From an uncultured Prevotellaceae bacterium (lineage in GTDB: Bacteria > Bacteroidota > Bacteroidia > Bacteroidales > Bacteroidaceae): a stretch of DNA of 40,798 nucleotides. Positions 24,952 through 34,265 of this stretch are shown in pieces. Position 1 is the first letter of the stretch. The number at the start of each line of letters is the position of its first letter. Position numbers and translations under genes: made by a program. Under the pieces are notes generated by a model. It saw nothing but the letters and a program-made list of their open reading frames with translations, did not search any database and was not told the origin of the DNA. Location: the NCBI GenBank assembly GCA_937900485.1, contig CALCEL010000024.1, forward strand, positions 1 through 40,798, read 5' to 3'.

Positions 24952-25680
24952 ATGATTGGAAAGATACATTCCATTGAATCATTCGGAACGGTCGATGGCC
25001 CTGGAATTAGGTTTGTAGCCTTTTTCCAGGGCTGTCCTATGCGTTGTCTTTTCTGTCACAACCCGGACACTTGGGCGTCAGACCGTACTGCGAAATATGA
25101 GTGGACAGCACAGCAGCTGATAGAGGAGGTGAGGCGATATCGTAACTTCATCAGAAAAGGTGGTGTGACGTGTACGGGTGGTGAGCCGCTCATGCAGGTT
25201 GATTTCCTGAATGAGTTCTACCGTCTGTGCAAGGATGACGGCTTTCACACAGCGTTAGACACCAGCGGCGTGTATTTCAATGATAAGGTACGTGAGGTGC
25301 TCAATTATGTTGATCTCGTCATGCTTGACGTCAAGACGCTGGATGACACCATACACAAGCAATACACAGGACACACTCGCTCTAACAACCAGGCCTTCCT
25401 CGACTATCTCGAGTCAGTGCATAAGCCGACATGGATACGCCACGTCGTCGTGCCCGGATATACCGATGACGACAAACGTCTTCACGAGCTGGCGGACTAC
25501 GTCTCACGTTACTCATGTGTGGAGAGAGTCGAGATACTTCCTTACCACACCATGGGCAGATACAAATATGAGGAGATGGGTCTGACCTACCCGCTTGACG
25601 GAGTGCCTGATCTTGCTGAGGGGCGTCGTGTCAATGCGTTAGAAATCTTTCGTTCCCACGTGAGTTGCAAAGTGGTCTGA
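24952..25680 (+). CDS. pflA: Pyruvate formate-lyase activating enzyme
   Basis: This 242-residue radical-SAM enzyme installs the glycyl radical on PflB. The CxxxCxxC cluster motif is Cys28, Cys32, Cys35 (GCPMRCLFCHNPDT). It is followed by the GGVTCTGGEPLMQ segment (SAM-binding GGE) and LDTSG. Size and order are as in other pflBA pairs. The start ATG follows an AT-rich gap of 137 bp with no clear promoter, so transcription from pflB is likely. Confidence 0.95.
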   Translation: MIGKIHSIESFGTVDGPGIRFVAFFQGCPMRCLFCHNPDTWASDRTAKYEWTAQQLIEEVRRYRNFIRKGGVTCTGGEPLMQVDFLNEFYRLCKDDGFHTALDTSGVYFNDKVREVLNYVDLVMLDVKTLDDTIHKQYTGHTRSNNQAFLDYLESVHKPTWIRHVVVPGYTDDDKRLHELADYVSRYSCVERVEILPYHTMGRYKYEEMGLTYPLDGVPDLAEGRRVNALEIFRSHVSCKVV

Positions 25681-25756
25681 GACGGTAACGCCGCATGTCA
25701 GAGAAATGATAATTGTCAGTAAACGGGCGTTGCGAGCCCAGATAAAAACAAAGAAT

Positions 25757-26062
25757 ATGATAACATATAATACTACCTACCACATTGAGGCGACAGAGGC
25801 GGACAATCTTATCGTCTTCCTTCATGAGGCATACGTTCCAGCCGCAACGTCCAGTGGTGAGTTGACCAATCCGCGTCTGTCCCGTGTTCTGAGTCATCAG
25901 GATGACGCATCCGAGTGCTTCTCCCTTCAGTTTGACTGTGAGAGCACGTTCGTGTTACATAAATGGTACAAGGAGACAGGCAGCAAGCTCAATGAGGAGC
26001 TGCTTAAGGTGTTCAAGGATAAGGTGGCAGGCTTTCCAACCCTCATGGAGAAGGTGTGGTGA
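25757..26062 (+). CDS. DUF4286-family protein
   Basis: This 101-residue cytoplasmic protein matches the small DUF4286 family of Bacteroidota: N-terminal YNTTYHIE, then NPRLSRVLSHQDDASECFSLQF, LHKWYKETGSKLNEELLKVF and the ending KDKVAGFPTLMEKV. The function is unknown; in many relatives the gene sits next to ruvC, which is not the case here. The frame is open to 25706, but ATG 25757 (MITYNTTYH) fits the family. It is followed by a terminator at 26101-26140. Confidence 0.75.
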   Translation: MITYNTTYHIEATEADNLIVFLHEAYVPAATSSGELTNPRLSRVLSHQDDASECFSLQFDCESTFVLHKWYKETGSKLNEELLKVFKDKVAGFPTLMEKVW

Positions 26063-26100
26063 GTCAAATGAACTTGTCCGATTGGAATCTCGCCTATCGT

Positions 26101-26140
26101 AATAGCATGTCGACGTTGCGTTGGCATGCTATTTTTTTTG
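26101..26140 (+). terminator. Terminator after DUF4286 gene
   Basis: AATAGCATG (26101-26109) and CATGCTATT (26125-26133) form a perfect 9-bp stem, followed directly by a T-run. Confidence 0.85.
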
Positions 26141-26244
26141 TGTGTCGGTCTTTGTACGATAAAACAATAGTACAACAATCCGTACTATAGTGCAAAAAAC
26201 GCGAAATGGCAAAAACTAATCGATGTGTTATCATGAAAAACATC

Positions 26245-26252
26245 TATATTTG
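26245..26252 (+). promoter_or_regulatory. -7 box of the GH127 gene
   Basis: TATATTTG matches TAnnTTTG. Transcription would start near 26258, which places an alternative ATG at 26252 outside the transcript and favours ATG 26285. No good -33 element is seen. Confidence 0.5.
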
Positions 26253-26284
26253 TGAAAACATCGAAAACTAATACAAATAAACCA

Positions 26285-28771
26285 ATGAGAAAACTTTTGA
26301 CAATTACCATGTTGACGACTCTCGTCGCTGGAGTATGTGCGCAGGACAAATCAGGTTATCCAATCACGCAGGTGCCGTTCACCAGTGTGAAAGTGACAAA
26401 CGGGACATTCTGGGGACAGAGGTTGGAGGCGAGCAGAAATGTGACCATCCCTCTGGCGTTCAGCAAGTGTGAGGAGACCAACAGGTATGAGAACTTCACT
26501 CGCGCCTCTCAGCACATCAAGGATGCGTCAAAGACGTTCAAGATAGACCAGCACGCTTACACGTTTGACGACACCGACCCGTACAAGACACTTGAGGGTG
26601 CCAGCTATCTGTTGCAGACATATCCAAAGGCAACATTTAAGGGTAAGAGTCTCGACAAATATTGCGACAGCGTCATTGCGGTTATAGCAAGCGGACAAGA
26701 GCCGGACGGATATCTCAACACCTTCCGCACGATGAACCCGGAGCATCCTCACAACTGGTCAGGAGCGAAGCGTTGGGAGCGTGTGGAGGACCTCTCACAC
26801 GAGTTCTATAACCTCGGACATCTCTGCGAGGCCGCCGTGGCTCACTATTACGCCACAGGCAAGAAGAGTCTCCTGAATATAGCTATCAAGTACGCTGACA
26901 ACGTATGTAAGGAGGTGGGAAGCAAGCCGGGACAGGCTCATGTTGTGCCAGGACATCAGATTGCGGAGATGGGTCTCGCCAAGCTTTATCTCGCCACAGG
27001 CGACAAGAAATACCTTGATCAGGCCAAGTACTTCCTTGATCAGCGAGGAAAGATGAGCAAAGAGTGGAAGCATACGGACCGTGGACTTTACGATGGTGAC
27101 GGCTTCTTCCATAACATAAGTGAGTATAGCCAGAGCCATAAGCCGGTGCTAGAGCAGGATGAGGCTGTCGGTCACGCTGTGCGCGCCGGTTACATGTACG
27201 CCGGTATGGCTGACGTGGCTGCGTTGACAGGTGATGAGGGTTACATCAAGGCCATTGACAGGATATGGGACAATATTGTGTCTAAGAAGTTCTACATAAC
27301 AGGTGGAGTGGGAGCTACTGCCAGCGGTGAGGCGTTCGGAGCCAACTACGAGCTTCCCAACATGAGTGCGTATTGCGAGACATGTGCCGCCATCGCACAG
27401 GTTTACCTCAACTACCGTCTCTTCTTGTTGCACGGCGAGTCAAAATACTATGACGCCCTTGAGCGTTCTTTGTACAACGGAGTCATAAGTGGTATATCCA
27501 TTGACGGAGGCAAGTTCTTCTATCCTAACCCGCTGCAGTCCATGGGTCAGCATCAGCGTCAGCCATGGTTCGGATGCGCTTGCTGCCCGTCCAACGCAGC
27601 TCGTTTCATTCCTTCACTGCCTCAGTACATCTATGCCGTCAAGGGAAACAGCCTGTATGTCAACCTCTTTAACGGCAACGTGACGACGGTTAAGGTTGGC
27701 GGGAAGACAGTCACCCTTGAGCAGGTGACAGACTATCCGTGGGATGGTGATGTGACAATGAATATCAAGAAGGGTGCCGGCAAGTATGCCCTCAACATAC
27801 GTATCCCGGGATGGGTTCGTGGTGAGGTCGTACCTTCAGACCTTTACACATATTCTGACGGCAAGCGTCTCGGCTACAGCGTCAAGGTCAATGGTGAGAC
27901 CGTTGACGGTCAGCTGACCAACGGATATTTCGTGATAGACAGAAAATGGAAAAACGGTGATAAGGTGACTGTGCATTTTGACATGGAGCCTCGCGTGGTG
28001 AGAGCCAAGGGTAACGTGGCTGCTGACAAGGGACGCGTGAGCGTGGAGAGAGGTCCGTTGGTATACTGCGCTGAGTGGCCTGACAACTCGTGTGACGTGC
28101 TCAGCGTATTGATAAACCAGGACCCTAAGTTCCGTGGTGGTGTTAAGGAGATTCAGGGCACCAAGGTGCAAACGTTGACCACAGACGCCCAGACGCTCAA
28201 GTTTGATGACAATGGTAAGCTGAAGGCTACGGATGAAAACCTTGTCCTCATACCTTACTACGCATGGGCTCACAGAGGCAACGGAAAGATGACAGTGTGG
28301 ATTCCTCAGGATCTCAATGCCACGACACCTGCCCTGCCTGCCTCAATAGCCTCAGAGAGTAAGGTCACGGCGTCAAGAAACAACCTGCCTGCCATCTCGG
28401 CTGTCAACGACAGACTGATGCCTGCCGACGGCAATGACCGAAGCGTGCCATACACACACTGGTGGCCTACAAAGAACACCACGGAGTGGATACAGTACGA
28501 CTTCAAGAAGGAAGAGACAGTCAGCACGTCCGCTGTGTTCTGGTTCGATGACGGTCCTTGGGGCGGATGCCGTGTGCCAGACTCATGGAGACTGCTCTTC
28601 ATGAATGACAAAGGCAGCTGGGAGGAAGTGAAGAATCCTACCGCTTACGGCACAGGCAAGGGTATGTCTAACATAGTCAATTTCGACGCTGTGAAGACTA
28701 AAGCCATGCGACTCGAGCTCAAGCAGCCGGAGGACTTCTCATGCGGCGTGTTCGAGTGGAGCGTCAAGTGA
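26285..28771 (+). CDS. Secreted GH127 beta-L-arabinofuranosidase-like glycoside hydrolase
   Basis: This 828-residue protein has a signal peptide (MRKLLTITMLTTLVAGVCAQ). Its large helical-barrel domain belongs to GH127 (former DUF1680), whose founding members remove beta-L-arabinofuranose from plant glycans. The cysteine cluster FGCACCPS (about residues 428-435) is the family's zinc-binding and nucleophile site; the upstream segment GVGATASGEAFGANYELPN provides the conserved Glu. After a beta domain, the last 130 residues (TEWIQYDFKKEETVSTSAVFWFDD to FEWSVK) look like a discoidin (F5/8 C)-type carbohydrate-binding domain. It is a single-gene unit with its own promoter and terminator, not inside a visible SusC/SusD locus. 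Specificity is inferred from family. Confidence 0.85.
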   Translation: MRKLLTITMLTTLVAGVCAQDKSGYPITQVPFTSVKVTNGTFWGQRLEASRNVTIPLAFSKCEETNRYENFTRASQHIKDASKTFKIDQHAYTFDDTDPYKTLEGASYLLQTYPKATFKGKSLDKYCDSVIAVIASGQEPDGYLNTFRTMNPEHPHNWSGAKRWERVEDLSHEFYNLGHLCEAAVAHYYATGKKSLLNIAIKYADNVCKEVGSKPGQAHVVPGHQIAEMGLAKLYLATGDKKYLDQAKYFLDQRGKMSKEWKHTDRGLYDGDGFFHNISEYSQSHKPVLEQDEAVGHAVRAGYMYAGMADVAALTGDEGYIKAIDRIWDNIVSKKFYITGGVGATASGEAFGANYELPNMSAYCETCAAIAQVYLNYRLFLLHGESKYYDALERSLYNGVISGISIDGGKFFYPNPLQSMGQHQRQPWFGCACCPSNAARFIPSLPQYIYAVKGNSLYVNLFNGNVTTVKVGGKTVTLEQVTDYPWDGDVTMNIKKGAGKYALNIRIPGWVRGEVVPSDLYTYSDGKRLGYSVKVNGETVDGQLTNGYFVIDRKWKNGDKVTVHFDMEPRVVRAKGNVAADKGRVSVERGPLVYCAEWPDNSCDVLSVLINQDPKFRGGVKEIQGTKVQTLTTDAQTLKFDDNGKLKATDENLVLIPYYAWAHRGNGKMTVWIPQDLNATTPALPASIASESKVTASRNNLPAISAVNDRLMPADGNDRSVPYTHWWPTKNTTEWIQYDFKKEETVSTSAVFWFDDGPWGGCRVPDSWRLLFMNDKGSWEEVKNPTAYGTGKGMSNIVNFDAVKTKAMRLELKQPEDFSCGVFEWSVK

Positions 28772-28800
28772 TGACACTCTGTCAATGACATCATATATAA

Positions 28801-28836
28801 AGGTCTCCGGAGCCTAACGCTCCGGAGACCTTTTTT
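28801..28836 (+). terminator. Terminator after GH127
   Basis: AGGTCTCCGGAGC (28801-28813) and its complement (28819-28831) form a perfect 13-bp stem with a 5-nt loop, followed by a T-run. It is one of the strongest hairpins in the window. Confidence 0.9.
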
Positions 28837-29045
28837 CGTGACATGACCCTTGTGCGGCGCGTCAGCCCAGCGTGTAACGTGCAACTGCTCCGCGCGTCGG
28901 TACAGGGTAAGAGAAAAGGGTGGCGAGTCAGCGGAAAAATAATTCCCGAAGAGCATGGAAGTCCGTGGATATTATTTTTTTTATTTGAAAAGAAAGTGTC
29001 ATCTTTGCATTAGAATTACAAAACAAGAATTAAAGGATTATACGT

Positions 29046-31574
29046 ATGCAATACAATATTGCTGACATAGCTAAAATAACTGGTGCCAGGAGACGTGGAG
29101 ACTTAGATTGTGAGATCAACTGGCTGCTCATCGACAGCCGTTCTTTGTGTTTTCCTGAAGAGACTTTGTTCTTTGCTATGAGAACAAACAAAAACGATGG
29201 TCATAAGTATATTGACGAGCTTCACAAGAGAGGCGTGCGCAACTTCGTCGTTGAGTTCTCCGACCCTTTCGTCGAGAAAGAGAGCTGGAGAAGCTATCCG
29301 GACTCCAACTTCCTGTGCGTGGACTCCTCACTGACTGCCTTACAGCAGCTTGCCACCTATCATCGTAGCCAGATCGACGTGCCTGTCATAGCCATAACAG
29401 GCTCTAACGGTAAGACGACAGTCAAGGAGTGGCTCTACCAACTGCTTTCCGTCGACTACAACGTGTGCCGCTCTCCTCGTAGCTACAACTCACAGGTGGG
29501 TGTGCCGCTGAGCGTGTGGCTCATCCAGAAGCATAATGACTTCGCCATCATTGAGGCTGGCATCAGTGAGATGAATGAGATGGAGAAGATAGAGTCCATC
29601 GTACGTCCTACCATTGGTGTGCTGACGAACGTCGGTGCCGCTCATCAGGAGAACTTCATCTCATACGACATCAAATGCAATGAGAAGATGCAGCTGTTCG
29701 CCCACTGCAGAAGCGTCGTCCTCAATTTCACTGACTCGACGATAAGACACTGCTCCGCGGTGATTCCTTCTTCTGTCAGTCAGTTCACGTGGAAAGCTGC
29801 CGAGGATGACTGTAGTCTGACGGTGAGAAGCATTGAGAAGGAAGACAACAAGACGACGGTGAATTTTCAGTATAAGGGAGAGATAGGCAGCTACACCATA
29901 CGCTTCATCGATACGGCGGCGATAGAGAACTCCATCACCTGCTTCTCAACTGTATTGGCGTTACGCGAGTATGCTTCGCAGAACGCCGGCGTGTCACGTT
30001 CCATCGTGACACTGTCCATCGAGGAGCTGTGTAAGAGGATGTACACCCTCGAGCCTGTCGCCATGCGTCTGGAGGTCAAGGACGGCGTGCGTGGCTGCAC
30101 ACTTATCAATGACACGTACAACAGCGACGTGCAGAGCCTCGACATAGCACTGGATTTCATGTGGCGACGTCCGGACAGGAAAGGACAGACACGTACCTTG
30201 ATACTCTCCGACATACTGCAGAGTGGTGAGTCACCGAGAAGTCTCTACAGCCGTGTGGCACAGCTGGCTAAGAGCCGCGGCATAACGAAGGTCTACGGAG
30301 TGGGAGAGGAGATACGAAGCTGCGAGGGATATTTCCCTATGGAGTTCCACTCCTATTCCAACACGGACGAGTTTATCGTGAGCGACGAGTTCGCCAGTCT
30401 GAGCAATGAGTTCATACTCATCAAGGGAGCACGTAAGTTTAATTTCGATAAGATCTCAGACCTGCTGACTTCAAAGGTTCACCAGACAATACTGGAGGTC
30501 AACCTCTCAGCGTTGAAGGAGAACGTGAATTATTACCGGTCATTCATGAAGCCGGAGACCAAACTGGTGTGTATGGTGAAGGCAAGTGCCTACGGCGTCG
30601 GTTCGCTGGAGACCAGCAAGACGCTGCAGGACATGGGTGTCGACTATCTCGCCGTGGCAGTGGCTGACGAGGGAGCTGACCTGAGAAGAGCGGGCATAAG
30701 AAGTAATATCATGGTGATGAACCCTGAGATGACTTCCTTCAAGCTTCTGTTCGACTATAAGCTTGAGCCAGAGGTCTATAGCTTCGAACTGCTCGACGCA
30801 CTTATCCATGCGGCGGAGAAAGAGGGAATCAGCAACTTCCCTATACATGTCAAGCTCGACACTGGTATGCACCGTCTTGGCTTCCATCCCGAGAAGGATA
30901 TGCCAAGGCTCATAGAACGCCTGAAGAGACAGACGGCTCTTGTACCTTGCTCTGTCTTCAGCCATTTCGTAGGCAGCGACGCTGACTCGTTCGACTCTTT
31001 CTCACGCCGTCAGTTCAAGTTGTTCGAGAGCGGCAGCCGACAGCTGCAGAGTGTCTACAGCCATCGTATTATTCGTCATATTTGTAACTCCGCTGGCATT
31101 GAGCATTTCCCTGAGTACCATATGGAGATGTGCCGACTCGGACTCGGACTTTATGGCATCAACGCGAGAAATAATGAGATAATACATAATGTGGCGACAC
31201 TCAAGACCACTATCCTTCAGGTGCGCGACGTGCCGGCTGGCGATTCTATAGGCTATAGCCGTAAGACAATACTCGAGCGTGACAGCCGTATAGCGGCGAT
31301 ACCTGTCGGCTATGCTGACGGATTGGACAGACATCTCGGCAACAGAAACTGCTATTGTCTTGTTAATGGACAGAAGGCTGACTATGTTGGTAATATATGT
31401 ATGGACGTATGTATGATTGACGTCACCGGCATTGATTGTAAAGCTGGCGATACGGTGGAGATTTTCGGCGACAATCTGCCTGTGACGGTGCTTAGCGATG
31501 TCATCGGCACTATTCCTTACGAGGTGCTGACGGGTATCTCAACACGTGTGCAGCGTGTTTATGTGCAGGAGTGA
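29046..31574 (+). CDS. murF-alr: Bifunctional MurF ligase / alanine racemase
   Basis: This 842-residue fusion joins two steps of peptidoglycan precursor synthesis. The N-terminal half (about 1-475) is MurF, which adds D-Ala-D-Ala to UDP-MurNAc-tripeptide; its ATP-binding loop is GSNGKTTVKEW (119-129). The C-terminal half is a PLP-dependent alanine racemase supplying D-Ala; the PLP lysine is Lys512 in MVKASAYGVGS, followed by HVKLDTGMHRLGF, the GLGLYGI strand and GYSRK, with the second-subunit IPVGYADG and NICMD segments. The fusion is characteristic of Bacteroidota. A TCATCTTTGC box (near 29000) suggests a promoter, with T replaced by C. A terminator follows at 31685. Confidence 0.93.
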   Translation: MQYNIADIAKITGARRRGDLDCEINWLLIDSRSLCFPEETLFFAMRTNKNDGHKYIDELHKRGVRNFVVEFSDPFVEKESWRSYPDSNFLCVDSSLTALQQLATYHRSQIDVPVIAITGSNGKTTVKEWLYQLLSVDYNVCRSPRSYNSQVGVPLSVWLIQKHNDFAIIEAGISEMNEMEKIESIVRPTIGVLTNVGAAHQENFISYDIKCNEKMQLFAHCRSVVLNFTDSTIRHCSAVIPSSVSQFTWKAAEDDCSLTVRSIEKEDNKTTVNFQYKGEIGSYTIRFIDTAAIENSITCFSTVLALREYASQNAGVSRSIVTLSIEELCKRMYTLEPVAMRLEVKDGVRGCTLINDTYNSDVQSLDIALDFMWRRPDRKGQTRTLILSDILQSGESPRSLYSRVAQLAKSRGITKVYGVGEEIRSCEGYFPMEFHSYSNTDEFIVSDEFASLSNEFILIKGARKFNFDKISDLLTSKVHQTILEVNLSALKENVNYYRSFMKPETKLVCMVKASAYGVGSLETSKTLQDMGVDYLAVAVADEGADLRRAGIRSNIMVMNPEMTSFKLLFDYKLEPEVYSFELLDALIHAAEKEGISNFPIHVKLDTGMHRLGFHPEKDMPRLIERLKRQTALVPCSVFSHFVGSDADSFDSFSRRQFKLFESGSRQLQSVYSHRIIRHICNSAGIEHFPEYHMEMCRLGLGLYGINARNNEIIHNVATLKTTILQVRDVPAGDSIGYSRKTILERDSRIAAIPVGYADGLDRHLGNRNCYCLVNGQKADYVGNICMDVCMIDVTGIDCKAGDTVEIFGDNLPVTVLSDVIGTIPYEVLTGISTRVQRVYVQE

Positions 31575-31684
31575 CGTGATGGACATCTGACGGCGTCTCC
31601 CACGCAGATGACGTGATGTCTTGCGGCTCTCCATGATGTGATGACCTTACGATGTGGGACACTATACGTGTTTTTCTTTCTTAT

Positions 31685-31727
31685 AAGGTATGAGACTGGT
31701 GCTGAACCGGACTCATACCTTTTTTTG
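31685..31727 (+). terminator. Terminator after murF-alr
   Basis: AAGGTATGAG (31685-31694) and CTCATACCTT (31712-31721) form a 10-bp stem, followed by six further T residues. Confidence 0.85.
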
Positions 31728-31849
31728 CTCTCATCCTTTTTGCGCCGCACACGTCATCAAGCCCGCAAAAACATGTTATGTTGATGATTGTCTCAGACTG
31801 ATATCCTTGGCTCCTACAGTGTTACCGGATTTCCTATCCGCGACCCTAA

Positions 31850-32150
31850 TATCTGCTGTCTGAAACTCCTCTTTTTTCGTTGATGTCTCTCAATGAAAAA
31901 ATGTCTTCTGAAATTTTCCCATGTCTTATTCGGTGTCTGAAATTCTTAGGTTAGGACGTTGAAAAGTTCAGGTTAGGATTTTGAAATTCTCAGACCTGTC
32001 TGTAGTGTATATCCTAACCTGAGAATTTCAAAAAAGAGACACAAGGTTTTTGAATATCTTGTTTTAAGATTATCAGTAACTTAGCCTATTTTTACAAAAT
32101 AAGAGACAAAGGAAATTTGGTTATCAGCCAAATTGTCCGTTATTCCACCT
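31850..32150 (+). repeat. Dispersed intergenic repeat, copy B
   Basis: This copy is in the same orientation as copy A (15400-15715) and matches it for about 300 bp, starting around CTGCTGTC and ending near the ATTGTCC..TTATTCC block. The inverted repeat is retained with one mismatch: GAAATTCTTAGGTTAGGA (31939-31956) against TCCTAACCTGAGAATTTC (32012-32029). The flanks of copies A and B differ, which defines the element. It lies after the murF-alr terminator in a gene-free stretch. Confidence 0.75.
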
Positions 32151-32339
32151 TTTTAGTATCAGATGTTATCACTTGCGTCTTCTTGTTTTTCTCCAGTTGC
32201 CGTCTGTCCTGTTGCCGCATGGCTGTGGCTGTCTCCTCTTGTATCCTCACAAGCGGCGTAGGTTTGTGTTATTGATAACGTGATAATCGGACGTGGCGGT
32301 TGTCTTTGTGTCCTCGCTTGTCTGTCCATCATTACTCAT
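32140..32339 (-). pseudogene. Possible degraded small reading frame
   Basis: On the minus strand an ATG at 32339 opens a 30-codon frame (MSNDGQTSEDTKTTATSDYH...) ending at 32247. In a shifted frame, immediately following codons read VRIQEETATAMRQQDRRQLE and run to a stop at 32140-32142. The second part has the look of a charged helical protein. A frameshift could have split a small gene of about 65 codons. There is no recognised homologue, and chance is quite possible. Confidence 0.25.
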
Positions 32340-32376
32340 GTAAGCGTGATAAGCGTAGGAATATAACGTAAGACAC

Positions 32377-32407
32377 TAAAAAAGCGGCTTCATCGCATGA
32401 AGCCGCT
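32377..32407 (-). terminator. Terminator of the second TPR/HTH regulator
   Basis: AGCGGCTTCAT and its perfect 11-bp complement (32383-32393 and 32397-32407) form a hairpin with a 3-nt loop. On the minus strand a run of T follows (A-run at 32378-32383). It lies about 20 bp after the regulator's stop. Confidence 0.85.
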
Positions 32408-32425
32408 ATGTGTGTCTTGCCGTTC

Positions 32426-33994
32426 TCAGTTCAGTTTCCTGCTCTTGATTCTCGACCTCATCGAGCGTATTGAGCTTTGGCTGACGCCGAACACTTGTGC
32501 TATCTCGTCGTCTTTCTTGTTCATCTTCTCAAGGATGAGATAGAGCTTTGACCTGCTTGGCAAATTGTCATAGTCCTTGTCGAGGTGCATCATGAACGGC
32601 ATGTCGATGAAGTTGTAGTAGTCGAGGAATTCGTCATAGTCCTGTTTGCTCCACTTCACTATCGTGCCTCCCTCTGTCAGATGGTTGTATAATTTCATGC
32701 CGGAGTGGAAGAGCTTCACTTGCTTCTCCTGCAGCTTGTTGACCTTATCCGTCAGCTCTTCGACTTGTTCGGATGATATGTTCTTCTGCTTCTCCAGCTC
32801 GCTGATTTGTTTATTGTATAGCTCTATCAACAGGTGGTCTTTGAGCAGCCCCTCTCTCATTTTCGCTATTCGCAGTCTGTTGAATATGATGTAAGCGAGT
32901 ATGCACAAGAGTGTGAGCACTCCGACGAACGCCACGATATGTATGAGCTTGTGGAACTTTCTTTCCTTCTCAGTCATGTCGTACTGCAGCCTGAGGTTCA
33001 TCAGGCTTTTGTTGATCTTATCCTCGTTGTAGCGTTTTCTGAGTTCCTCGTTGAGTGTGTACAGGCTGCATGCGTCCTCGTAGTAGTTATTGAGTTTTTT
33101 TAGCTCTGTCAGCTTGCTGATGAGTTGTATGGAGTCTCTCAGCCTCGCCATCGTCAGTCCTTCGTTGAGCAGGCTCTCCGCTTCCTCATAACGTTTCTGT
33201 GTCATGTATTTGGATGACAACGTCAGGCATGTTCCCGGATGTTGGTTCAGCTTGAATGCCTTCTCGGAGTATTCTGTCGACAGGTTCTCGTTGAACGTGT
33301 TGTTCGACAATAACATGAAGAAGGTGTCCTGGTTCTGTTTCTTGATGTATTTCATGTACGGCTTGCACTGATCGACGTAGTACTGGCAGCTGTCCTGCAT
33401 TCCCTTGTTCCTGTAATAGTTGGCGAGGTATATCATGGAGAATGCAGTCCAGTCTTTGTTGTCAGCCTGCCTGGCGATGTTATAGGCTTTCATGGCGTAC
33501 ATGCCCGACTCGTTAGTCAGACCAAGATGGTTGGTTATGACATATAAGGACTCCTCAATCTTGAATTTCGTGTTCAGGTCCTCAATTTCCAATGCGTGGA
33601 TCTCGGCTTCCTTGAAGTTGTCAATCATGTCTTGCGTGTTCTCGGAATTAATGCTGCCCTTGTAGTAGTATGACTCGCTGAGATGGTATTTGTCCTTTTT
33701 CTTATTGAAGTATCTTATGGAGATATTGATAAGCGAGTCGTCAAGTGTCTCGTTACCTAATAGATATAATACTCTTGTCAGCGACAGGCAGTAATGTGCG
33801 TTTTCCTTCTCGTTCAGGTCTTTGCTCGATATGGAGCTGAGTATTATCTCAGCCTGCTTGATAGAGTCCATGTCCTCCGTGTCCATGAGGCTGTATGCCC
33901 TTTTTATACTTTGCATACGGGCACCCTCGCCGCATCCGTATAATACGAACGCCGCTAAAGACAATAGGAATATGTATTTTATACAGGATCTCAT
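32426..33994 (-). CDS. Second membrane TPR protein with C-terminal HTH-like region
   Basis: This protein of about 522 residues has the same design as the one at 2990-4684. It has a lipoprotein-like signal (MRSCIKYIFLLSLAAFVLYGC), a long helical-repeat region with TPR-like units (HYCLSLTRVLYLLGN, YESAESLLNEGL-type pairs), and a membrane segment at about residues 348-372. A coiled coil follows (LEKQKNISSEQVEELTDKVNKLQEK), then a C-terminal HTH-like segment (KKDDEIAQVFGVSQSSIRSMRSRIKSRK). The last part looks like a simple HTH with a basic recognition helix. The ATG at 34024 lies upstream of the predicted transcription start; ATG 33994 fits. It is likely a membrane-bound sensor-regulator; signal and targets are unknown. 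Confidence 0.7.
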   Translation of the reverse strand: MRSCIKYIFLLSLAAFVLYGCGEGARMQSIKRAYSLMDTEDMDSIKQAEIILSSISSKDLNEKENAHYCLSLTRVLYLLGNETLDDSLINISIRYFNKKKDKYHLSESYYYKGSINSENTQDMIDNFKEAEIHALEIEDLNTKFKIEESLYVITNHLGLTNESGMYAMKAYNIARQADNKDWTAFSMIYLANYYRNKGMQDSCQYYVDQCKPYMKYIKKQNQDTFFMLLSNNTFNENLSTEYSEKAFKLNQHPGTCLTLSSKYMTQKRYEEAESLLNEGLTMARLRDSIQLISKLTELKKLNNYYEDACSLYTLNEELRKRYNEDKINKSLMNLRLQYDMTEKERKFHKLIHIVAFVGVLTLLCILAYIIFNRLRIAKMREGLLKDHLLIELYNKQISELEKQKNISSEQVEELTDKVNKLQEKQVKLFHSGMKLYNHLTEGGTIVKWSKQDYDEFLDYYNFIDMPFMMHLDKDYDNLPSRSKLYLILEKMNKKDDEIAQVFGVSQSSIRSMRSRIKSRKLN

Positions 33995-34026
33995 TGTTTT
34001 AAGGTGTAGAAGTAGGTTGGTCACCG

Positions 34027-34056
34027 CAAATATAACTATAATAATAATGACACAAA
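34027..34056 (-). promoter_or_regulatory. Promoter of the second TPR/HTH regulator
   Basis: On the minus strand TTTG (34053-34056), an 18-bp spacer and TATATTTG (34027-34034) match the Bacteroidota consensus. The predicted start near 34021 gives a leader of about 27 nt. Confidence 0.65.
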
Positions 34057-34092
34057 AAAATAATTAATTTTTTGTATCTTACTGACATCAAC

Positions 34093-34125
34093 AAAAAAGC
34101 CGCCTCTTATCAGAGTGCGGCTTTT
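34093..34125 (-). terminator. Terminator of a leftward unit at the element boundary
   Basis: AAAAGCCGC (34095-34103) and GCGGCTTTT (34117-34125), with inner CTCT/AGAG, form a strong hairpin. On the minus strand it ends in a run of six T. The only leftward promoter upstream is at 34568-34598, so it probably closes that unit. Confidence 0.7.
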
Positions 34126-34265
34126 GACTTTGAGTAGCGAATTGGGTGATTTAAGGAGAATTTCGTTTCTTGTCAATTAGTAGTCAACTGTACAAAAGGA
34201 TAATCAGTTTAGTGTTTTAGTTTTATTAAAATCTTGGTAGGGAGTAGTTATATATATATATATTT

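Noticed and set aside
28832..29045. Possible small gene between GH127 and murF-alr
   Set aside because: Only minus-strand frames overlapping the GH127 terminator were open; no start signal or protein-like composition was seen. The stretch holds a weak promoter-like box only.
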